From Egaibacter sp046050465 (lineage in GTDB: Bacteria > Pseudomonadota > Gammaproteobacteria > Burkholderiales > Burkholderiaceae_C): DNA of 35,656 bases. A model generated the notes under the pieces. It saw only the letters and a list, made by a program, of their open reading frames with translations, was not told the DNA's origin and made no database searches. The stretch spans positions 1-35,656 of the forward strand of contig JBJOPS010000067.1 of assembly GCA_046050465.1 (NCBI GenBank), in the 5' to 3' direction. How positions within the stretch are numbered: the first letter of the stretch is position 1; every line of letters begins with the position of its first letter. This document shows positions 14,275-20,917 of this stretch, in pieces. Made by a program: the position numbers and the translations under genes.

Positions 14275-16362
14275 TCAGGTCACTGCAAAAGTCAAGGTAT
14301 TGCGCCCACTTCGCTTGGCCTCATACATGGCTACATCAGCACGCTTGAGCACCTCGGTGGGGGAGCGAACTGTGTCATTAAAAATAATAGCTCCAATGCT
14401 GGGGGTACTCAAAAACGCATATTTGCCCAGTTGATAAGGCTGATTTAATGCAACGAGAATTTTTTCTCCAACGATTTGCGCCTGCGCACGCGCGTCAACA
14501 GCATTCATATGCAGATCTTCGATCAATACAACGAACTCGTCGCCACCCAGTCGGGACACTGTATCCACGCCACGAACGCTGTTCTTAAGGCGCTCGGCGA
14601 CCTGCTGCAGCAGCAGATCGCCCACATCATGTCCGAGTGAATCATTGAGCTTCTTGAAATGGTCCAGATCCAGAAAAAGCAGTGCGCTATGCTGCTTGTT
14701 GCGAACGTTGGCCTCCACTGCATGTTGAAGGCGATCCATGAGCAGACGCCGGTTAGGCAAACCAGTCAAGACATCCTGAAAAGCCATTTGCCGGATAGTG
14801 TCTTCTGATTGCCTGCGCTCGGTGATATCCATCAATGTACCGGCCAGCCGGATGGGCCGCCCCATTTCATTTGTCTGTATTACCCGTCCGCGACAGTAGA
14901 CCCAAACCCAATGCCCTTTTTTGTGCTGTGCGCGGTATTCCACGTTATAGCTCGGTGACGCTCCTTCCAGATGGCGCTGGAATTCGGCACGCACATGTAC
15001 CAGATCGTCAGGATGAACCAGATCCGGCCAACCGCCTGTCTGCTCGTACTCTTCAACGGTATAGCCCAGCATGGCGCAGGCACGCGTGTCCAGTCGTTTT
15101 ATGCAGTCATGCTCCAGATCGTGATGCCACAACCCGAGCTCGGTACCAATTATGGCCAGCTCCAGCTGTTCAGTGGTGTCACGCAGGCGTGCTTCGGCGT
15201 GTTTGCGCTCAGTAATATTGCGCCCCATACCCAATACGCCGGTTACGTTGCCAGCGGCGTCCCGCATCGCTGTTTTCAGGATCTCAAAGGTACCAGCAAT
15301 GCCTCCTGGACTGGATATGCACTCCTCTTCGAACGACACGGGACGCAGTACCTCCATGGCTGCGCGGTCTGAACGGGTAAATCGCTCGGCCAATGTTTCA
15401 TTGACCAACTCGGCATCTGTCTTGCCAATAATGTCGGATGCCGATAATCCCATGTAAGCTTCAAAGGCTGAATTACATGCCAGATAAATGCCTTTTGTAC
15501 ACTTGAGCCAGACACGGTCAGGAATAGTCTGAATCAGGGTATTGAGCAGCACCTGGTTCATCAGGGCGGTTTCAACGGCTTTTTTACGGACGGTAATGTT
15601 GCGTCCAATACCACGATAACCCGCAAACTCCCCCTCGCTGTCATAAATGGGTTGTCCGCTGACCGAAAACCAGTAATTGCCAATAATGGGGTGATGCCGC
15701 TGGATCTCAAAATCCTGAAAAGGTTGATATGCGTGCAGCAGCGCCCGATGCACTTCCCAATCAGCCTCGGCCAGGTTTAGGGAACCCATTTCCCATCGGG
15801 TCTTCCCAAGTATGAACTCACTAGGTAGTCCCGACTTTTCAATACTTCCTTCATAACGGGAAAAGCGGAAATCTGCATCCTGCTCCCAATACCAGTCAGC
15901 AGAAAGTTCGGCCAGACTACGGAAACGCTGCTCACTCTCGCGCAGACGCTCCTGAACCTGGCGACGTTGAGTAATGTCCTCGACAGTACCTTCGTAAAAC
16001 AAAATCTCACCTTTGCTGTCATATACCGCATGAGCATGCTCACGCACCCATATCCGATCACGAGTCTTGTGGCGATATACCTCGGAAACAAAATCGATTA
16101 CCCGTCCTTTGGATGACATCAATGCCATGAATTCATAGCGTCGATGAGGCAGCACGTACCACTCCTTGGCAATGTCACGAACTCCATCCAGCATGGCCGG
16201 CTCGGACCCATAACCATTCATTCGTACCAGAGCGGCATTTGCCCGCAGTTGTTTCCCATCGGGTGTGCTCCGATAGGCCCCGATTGGCAACAGGTCAAAC
16301 AGTGACGAGAAATCGTCTTCGTATTCGGGCTCCGAATTCAAGGCGAATTGCTGCTTCATCAT
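14275..16362 (-). CDS. Diguanylate cyclase with four PAS domains
   Basis: A 695-residue cytoplasmic sensor with no membrane segment. Four PAS/PAC units lie at roughly 20-135, 145-265, 272-393 and 405-520, each ending in the usual GxxxDIT-type or GxxRNIT-type PAC motif (for example YEGTVEDITQRR, YRGIGRNITVRK, LGMGRNITERK, LAGTLMDITERR). The C-terminal GGDEF domain (about 530-690) has an intact GGDEF at 606-610, DVLTGLPNRR, and an RGVD inhibitory site exactly five residues upstream. It should therefore make cyclic di-GMP and be product-inhibited. There is no EAL domain. No clear ribosome site precedes the double ATG. Its placement 27 bases upstream of gspA-gspB suggests co-transcription. Confidence 0.92.
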   Translation of the reverse strand: MMKQQFALNSEPEYEDDFSSLFDLLPIGAYRSTPDGKQLRANAALVRMNGYGSEPAMLDGVRDIAKEWYVLPHRRYEFMALMSSKGRVIDFVSEVYRHKTRDRIWVREHAHAVYDSKGEILFYEGTVEDITQRRQVQERLRESEQRFRSLAELSADWYWEQDADFRFSRYEGSIEKSGLPSEFILGKTRWEMGSLNLAEADWEVHRALLHAYQPFQDFEIQRHHPIIGNYWFSVSGQPIYDSEGEFAGYRGIGRNITVRKKAVETALMNQVLLNTLIQTIPDRVWLKCTKGIYLACNSAFEAYMGLSASDIIGKTDAELVNETLAERFTRSDRAAMEVLRPVSFEEECISSPGGIAGTFEILKTAMRDAAGNVTGVLGMGRNITERKHAEARLRDTTEQLELAIIGTELGLWHHDLEHDCIKRLDTRACAMLGYTVEEYEQTGGWPDLVHPDDLVHVRAEFQRHLEGASPSYNVEYRAQHKKGHWVWVYCRGRVIQTNEMGRPIRLAGTLMDITERRQSEDTIRQMAFQDVLTGLPNRRLLMDRLQHAVEANVRNKQHSALLFLDLDHFKKLNDSLGHDVGDLLLQQVAERLKNSVRGVDTVSRLGGDEFVVLIEDLHMNAVDARAQAQIVGEKILVALNQPYQLGKYAFLSTPSIGAIIFNDTVRSPTEVLKRADVAMYEAKRSGRNTLTFAVT

Positions 16363-16472
16363 TGCGAGATTTTCAGAGTGTTTCAGGTAAAAAGAGGTTA
16401 ACTCCTACAGTCTAACTGAGGGCACGGGGACGGTGTTCTGCAATAAGGGGGCATCTTATTTTGGGCTACAGC

Positions 16473-17249
16473 CTATTTCAGACTACCTGATAGAAACTGG
16501 ACTAAACGCTCGCTTTTGGGGTGGCTCAGCACCTGTGCCGGGCTACCCTGCTCCTCAATTCGCCCCTGATGCAGAAAAATCAGGTGATTAGCCACTTCCC
16601 GGGCAAACCCCATTTCATGGGTGACCACGACCATGGTCCTGCCTTCCGATGCCAGTTTTCGCATCACCCGCAATACATCGGAGACTAGCTCAGGGTCCAG
16701 CGCACTCGTCGGCTCATCAAACAACATGACTTCTGGCTCCATTGCCAGGGAGCGCGCAATGGCCACGCGCTGCTGCTGACCTCCGCTCAAATGCGCCGGA
16801 TAACGGTCTTCCAGGGTGGGTAGATCAACCAGGGCCAGGTACTTGCGGGCCCGGGTGACTGCCTCGTCGCGGTCGATACCCATCACATGGACTGGTGCTT
16901 CGATGATGTTTTGAAGAACCGTCATGTGGGCCCATAAATTGAAATGCTGGAAAACCATGGCCAGCTTGGCACGCATGCGTTGAAGCTGCCTTGGATCGAC
17001 CGCGTTGAGCTCATCATTTTTTCCGTGAGACAGCTTTAGCTCTTCTGCGGCCACAATAATTCGGCCTTGATTGGGTTTTTCAAGCAAATTGACACAACGC
17101 AGTAATGTGCTTTTGCCAGAGCCGGAACTGCCAATAATGCTGATTACGTCGCCAGCCCGGGCTTCCAGTGAGACGCCTTTGAGAACTTCGTTATGACCGA
17201 ACTTTTTGTGAATGTTGATGGCCTGGAGCTTCAATGCAGCAGTGATCAT
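16473..17249 (-). CDS. hisP: Polar amino acid ABC transporter ATP-binding protein (HisP type)
   Basis: A 258-residue ABC ATPase with Walker A IGSSGSGKSTLLRCVN, Q-loop FQHFNLWAHMTV, signature LSGGQQQRVAIARSLA, Walker B VMLFDEPTSALDPE and switch VVVTHEMGFAREV. The extra segment EELKLSHGKNDELNAVD between Walker A and the Q-loop is typical of HisP proteins that energise histidine/lysine/arginine/ornithine import. It is the last gene of the five-gene operon. A deacylase gene stands between it and the permeases, with a 29-base gap. No strong terminator is seen in the 110 bases before the PAS-GGDEF gene; only a 4-bp GGCT/AGCC hairpin lies near the stop. Confidence 0.93.
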   Translation of the reverse strand: MITAALKLQAINIHKKFGHNEVLKGVSLEARAGDVISIIGSSGSGKSTLLRCVNLLEKPNQGRIIVAAEELKLSHGKNDELNAVDPRQLQRMRAKLAMVFQHFNLWAHMTVLQNIIEAPVHVMGIDRDEAVTRARKYLALVDLPTLEDRYPAHLSGGQQQRVAIARSLAMEPEVMLFDEPTSALDPELVSDVLRVMRKLASEGRTMVVVTHEMGFAREVANHLIFLHQGRIEEQGSPAQVLSHPKSERLVQFLSGSLK

Positions 17250-17278
17250 GATGGGTAACTTCTGGGGACGGTGGTTTT

Positions 17279-18406
17279 CTAGGCGCCTAGCAGGTAGCCA
17301 GTGCGAAAGGGTTTGCTGCCGGCAATGTTGGCGAGATCGTCGTTGGCGACGACGTAGCGGTCGCGCAACCGGGCATACATCACGCCTGCAACTTCGGCAC
17401 GTGCGCTGTAGGTGGTATTGGCAATGGGGTCAATGACTTCAGCCACCAGATCACCCACATTCAGGCGATCGCCCGGCTTTGCTGCGAACACCACCATCCC
17501 CGGGACCGGTGACTTGACGGTTTGCGATCCTGCCAGCGGGGTGGCCTCACACCTTGACGAAGGAAGGGCGGGCGCCGTTCCGGCAATAAGACCTGCGTGC
17601 TGCAGGTAGCCAAAAATGGCCTGTGCGTCTGCATGCCCCCACTCATGACTGACATCGGCCTCACCACGCAGTTCGATCGTTGTGGTGGCACAGGCCTGCG
17701 GAATGGGCCGATCCTGCCCTAATTGAGCCACTTTCTCAGCGAGCTGCCACCAAAGACCTGACAAACACTCATCAAATGACAGGCCACCTGAATTTTTGGC
17801 CAGTAAAACGGCTTTTGCCCCCAGCAGGCGGGCCAATGGCTCCAACTGAGGCCAGCAGGGGGTTTCGGTGTAAAGGTGCAGGGCGGCTTCGCAGTCGCAA
17901 TGCAGGTCCAGCACGATGTCGGCGTCGAACGACAGGCTGACCAGCCGTTTGCGCAGGCTTTGCAGTTCGGTAGCGGGTACCCATTGCTCGACATATGAAC
18001 GCACGGTTTCGCGGATTATTTGCACGTTCTCCAGTGGGTCTTGCCCCAGCTTGTCACGTATCACGGGCAGCACGACCGGACATAAATCAGGGTAGTTCCG
18101 GTTGAAGTTTTCCGAAGTGCCCAGCTCAAATCGCCCCATGGGTTTGTGATCCAGCCGCTGTGCCAGACCGATGGGGTTGGCGACCGGCACCAGAATGATT
18201 TCACCCTGAATCTGACCCTCCTGCTGCGCACGCTCCAGCAGTGTTCGCAGGTGGTGGGCCGCCAGCATGCCGGGCAATTCCTCAGCGTGCAGGCTGGCCT
18301 GAATGTAGGCTTTGGGCCGGGCGCCGGGTGTGCCGAAATGCAGGCTGGTCAGCGTTTTCTGGCTACCCAGACTTTGGGACAGAAGGGCGAAGTCAATGCG
18401 TTGCAT
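17279..18406 (-). CDS. Succinylglutamate desuccinylase/aspartoacylase-family deacylase (M14)
   Basis: A 375-residue zinc hydrolase of the AstE/AspA group. The zinc site is visible as ASLHAEELPG (His and Glu near residues 40-43) and VLDLHCD (second His). The substrate Arg/Asn loop appears as ENFNRNYPD and the catalytic Glu in TTIELRGEAD. A C-terminal biotinyl-lipoyl-like barrel starts near SPVPGMVVFAAKPGD. Members remove acyl groups from N-acyl amino acids. The gene lies five bases after hisM and 29 before hisP, inside the importer operon. That suggests (inference) that the cell imports an N-acylated basic amino acid or related compound and deacylates it. The exact substrate is unknown; no ast or doe genes are present. 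Confidence 0.88.
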   Translation of the reverse strand: MQRIDFALLSQSLGSQKTLTSLHFGTPGARPKAYIQASLHAEELPGMLAAHHLRTLLERAQQEGQIQGEIILVPVANPIGLAQRLDHKPMGRFELGTSENFNRNYPDLCPVVLPVIRDKLGQDPLENVQIIRETVRSYVEQWVPATELQSLRKRLVSLSFDADIVLDLHCDCEAALHLYTETPCWPQLEPLARLLGAKAVLLAKNSGGLSFDECLSGLWWQLAEKVAQLGQDRPIPQACATTTIELRGEADVSHEWGHADAQAIFGYLQHAGLIAGTAPALPSSRCEATPLAGSQTVKSPVPGMVVFAAKPGDRLNVGDLVAEVIDPIANTTYSARAEVAGVMYARLRDRYVVANDDLANIAGSKPFRTGYLLGA

Positions 18407-18411
18407 GGCAA

Positions 18412-19125
18412 TCAGTTTTTGCGTGGCGCCAGATGAGCCAGGAAATGGCGTTCTGCCAGTTTGAAGACACCAATCAGGCAGAATGTGGCCACCAGATAGA
18501 TGGCTGCTGCTGCCAGGTACGCCTCAAACGGCAGGTAGAAGTCTGAATAGATGCGGCTCGCGGCCGCTGTCACGTCCAGCATGGCTGGCACGGCGCTGGC
18601 CAGGCTGGTGCTCTGCAGCATCATCACAACTTCATTGCTGTAGGCGGGCAACGTTCGGCGCATGGCGCTGGGCAGGACAACCCGCCGCATGACCTGAAAG
18701 CGGCTCATGCCAAAGGCCTGGGCTGACTCAATTTCACCGGCGTTGGTTTCCCGGATGGCGCCTGCCAGCATTTCTGCGGTGTACCCCGCGGTATTCAGGC
18801 TGAAAGCGAGCAGGGCACAAAAGAACGGGTCCTTGAAATGTGTCCAGGGCCAGACATCGTCCCAGCGTGCCTGAATCCACTCGAGTTGTCCCAGTCCGTA
18901 ATAGATCAGATAAACCTGCAGCAGCAGGGGCGTGCCGCGAATCACAAAGGTATAAGCGCCAACCAGACGCTGCAACAAAACGCTGCGCCCGGTGAGCATC
19001 AACGCGAAAACCAGCGCGAAGATGCCGCCCAGAGCCAGGGAAGAGAACAGCAGCACCAGCGTGGTGACAATCCCCTCGCCATACATCGCCAGGCTTTCGG
19101 GACGGAAAATGACTTCCCAGCTCAT
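18412..19125 (-). CDS. hisM: Polar amino acid ABC transporter permease (HisM type)
   Basis: A 237-residue inner-membrane permease with five hydrophobic helices. The family EAA-type loop is AQAFGMSRFQVMRRVVLPSAMRR, which contacts the ATPase. The N-terminal motif FVIRGTPLLLQVYLIYYGL is typical of the HisM/ArtM side of the heterodimer. The start ATG (19123-19125) directly follows the hisQ stop with no gap. A long loop (WIQARWDDVWPWTH) separates helices 2 and 3. The substrate is probably a basic amino acid or a derivative, by family only. Confidence 0.92.
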   Translation of the reverse strand: MSWEVIFRPESLAMYGEGIVTTLVLLFSSLALGGIFALVFALMLTGRSVLLQRLVGAYTFVIRGTPLLLQVYLIYYGLGQLEWIQARWDDVWPWTHFKDPFFCALLAFSLNTAGYTAEMLAGAIRETNAGEIESAQAFGMSRFQVMRRVVLPSAMRRTLPAYSNEVVMMLQSTSLASAVPAMLDVTAAASRIYSDFYLPFEAYLAAAAIYLVATFCLIGVFKLAERHFLAHLAPRKN

Positions 19126-19812
19126 CTAGAGCTCACCCCGCTTGGCACCCAGGCTGTAGCGTGCGTTGAGTTTACGCAGCACCACCAATGAAATCCATGT
19201 GTAAATCAGGAACAACCCAGCAGTAAACAGGAAAAAAGCAAACGGTGATCGTGTGGCCGCGCTGGCCTGTTTGGACAGGTAGGTCATCTCCTGCAGTCCA
19301 ATCAGGCTGACCAGTGCGGTGGCCTTGATCAGCACCAGCCAGTTGTTGGTAAACCCGGGTAAGGCATACCGCACCATCTGGGGAGCGGTAATACGCAAAA
19401 AAACCTGCCGGGGATTCATGCCAAAGGCAGCACCCGCCTCAAACTGACCTGGAGGAATGGCCAGAATGGCCCCGCGAAACGTCTCGGTCATGTAGGCGCC
19501 GTAAATGAAACCCAGCGTCAGCACGCCTGCGGTAAACGGGTTGATGTCTGGCGTGACATCACTGCCCAGCGCTTCCAGCAAATTATTCAGGCCGATGCTG
19601 CCGCCATAAAAGACCAGCAGCATGAGTACCAGATCCGGTATGCCGCGGATGATGGTGGTGTAAACGATGGCGAGACCGGCCAATGGCCGCTTGCCGGAAA
19701 GTTTGGCCGCAGCGCCGAGCAGCCCCAGGATTGTGGCGACCACCAGAGCTGCCAGTGACACGGTCACCGTGAGCAAGGCCCCGTAGAGGATGGAGGAGTA
19801 GTAAGCGCTCAA
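19126..19812 (-). CDS. hisQ: Polar amino acid ABC transporter permease (HisQ type)
   Basis: A 228-residue permease partner of HisM. It shows YTTIIRGIPDLVLMLLVFYGG (the HisQ signature), LTLGFIYGAYMTETFRGAILA, and the ATPase-contact loop GAAFGMNPRQVFLRITAPQM. Five membrane helices are apparent. It is the first gene after the 117-base gap that follows the binding-protein gene. That gap holds an attenuator-like hairpin, so permease levels are probably lower than binding-protein levels. Confidence 0.92.
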   Translation of the reverse strand: MSAYYSSILYGALLTVTVSLAALVVATILGLLGAAAKLSGKRPLAGLAIVYTTIIRGIPDLVLMLLVFYGGSIGLNNLLEALGSDVTPDINPFTAGVLTLGFIYGAYMTETFRGAILAIPPGQFEAGAAFGMNPRQVFLRITAPQMVRYALPGFTNNWLVLIKATALVSLIGLQEMTYLSKQASAATRSPFAFFLFTAGLFLIYTWISLVVLRKLNARYSLGAKRGEL

Positions 19813-19860
19813 AAGATATCCAGGTGGAAAGCCGGAAAGAGAGCCAATGGACGGTGCGCT

Positions 19861-19920
19861 AAAAAAACAGCCGATGGGCAGGGTGTCGCAATGATGGACG
19901 CCCCAGCCACATCGGCCTGT
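19861..19920 (-). terminator. Attenuator-like hairpin between the binding-protein and permease genes
   Basis: Read on the minus strand, the arm containing CAGGCCGATG (from 19919 down) pairs with CATCGGCTG (to 19868), with one bulged base. A second nested stem of 7 bp (19897-19903 with 19881-19887, one G-U pair) closes the middle. A run of seven or eight T residues (19860-19867) follows directly. This is a nested, intrinsic-terminator-like structure inside an operon. It suits partial termination, so that binding protein is made in excess of membrane components. Confidence 0.65.
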
Positions 19921-19929
19921 TGGTGATGC

Positions 19930-20697
19930 TTACTTGCCGTAAACGTCGATCTTGAAGTACTTGTCGTTGATCTTCTTGTAAGTGCCGTTGGCGCGAATGG
20001 CCTTGATGGCAGCGTTCAATTCACCCTTCAAGGCAGCGTCGCCTTTACGAATGGCAAAACCTGCACCCGTTCCAAAATATTTGGGAATGTACAGCTCAGG
20101 CCCGACCAGACCGTAGTCCTTGCCTTCGGGCTTGCTCAAAAAGCCGCCTTGCACTTCCAATACGTCAGCTACAGTACCGTCAAGACGGCCGGCCTTGATG
20201 TCGAGATAAACCTGGTCCTGGGCTTCATAGGGCGTCACCACCACGCCGGCTTTTTTCAGCTCGGCATTGGCGTATTTTTCCTGGGTGCTACCCTTGAGAA
20301 CCCCAATTTTCCTGCCTTTGAGTGAGGGCACGTCGGTGAACTTGATGTCGTTCTTGACAACGATCTTGCTGGGCGTGTTGTAGTACTTGTCGGTGAAGTC
20401 AACTACCTTCAGGCGATCTTCCGTGATGGACATCGAACTGATGATCACGTCATATTTCTTGGCCTGCAAACCGGGAATCATGCTGTCCCAGACCTGTTCA
20501 ACAAATACGCATTTCCGTTTGATCTGATCGCAAACGGCGTTTGCAATGTCCACGTCAAAGCCGGTGGGTTTGCCATCGGGAGTCTTGAAAGTAAACGGCT
20601 CATAAGTGGGGTCAATGGCCACTTTCAGTTCTTTGGCCTGTGCCATGGCGGCAACGGACAAGGATGTCATGGCAATTGCCAAAATCACTTTTTTCAT
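19930..20697 (-). CDS. hisJ: Periplasmic basic-amino-acid-type binding protein (HisJ/LAO type)
   Basis: A 255-residue solute-binding protein. A signal peptide MKKVILAIAMTSLSVAAMAQ precedes the mature start at AKELKVAIDPTYEPF. The ligand-binding fold shows GKPTGFDVDIANAVCDQIKR, VEQVWDSMIPGLQAKKYDVI and SSMSITEDRLKVVDFTDKYY, as in HisJ and LAO proteins. Two Cys residues near positions 60-67 (VCDQIKRKCVF) could form the disulphide known in this group. The start at 20697 is preferred over one 12 codons upstream because GGAAACC precedes it. It is the first gene of the operon and is separated from hisQ by the hairpin. The precise ligand is not deducible. Confidence 0.92.
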   Translation of the reverse strand: MKKVILAIAMTSLSVAAMAQAKELKVAIDPTYEPFTFKTPDGKPTGFDVDIANAVCDQIKRKCVFVEQVWDSMIPGLQAKKYDVIISSMSITEDRLKVVDFTDKYYNTPSKIVVKNDIKFTDVPSLKGRKIGVLKGSTQEKYANAELKKAGVVVTPYEAQDQVYLDIKAGRLDGTVADVLEVQGGFLSKPEGKDYGLVGPELYIPKYFGTGAGFAIRKGDAALKGELNAAIKAIRANGTYKKINDKYFKIDVYGK

Positions 20698-20781
20698 CTG
20701 GTTTCCTTGAAACAAAAGAACAATTTTAGCCATTAAATCTTTCTCTGAACCTAGCGTTTCTACTGTCGTCGTATGGTGACA

Positions 20782-20806
20782 TGCCGCTGCCGTAAAGCAG
20801 CTGGCA
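20782..20806. other. Hairpin in the hisJ/ygiQ divergent region
   Basis: TGCC-GCTGC (20782-20790) pairs with GCAGC-T-GGCA (20797-20806): nine base pairs with one bulged T and a six-base loop (CGTAAA). It lies in the 220-base divergent intergenic region. There is no U-run, so it is not a terminator. It may be an operator or leader structure. I see no other clear element in this gap. Confidence 0.3.
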
Positions 20807-20917
20807 ACAGTCCTGTAAGGTGCGAAAATCCGTCCAAGCCGTAAAATCGGGCTACTTTTGCTCAGGCGTCATTTAACCTGTACCCGGCTGAATCTGCGCT
20901 GAACCTGTCCCTTTTCC

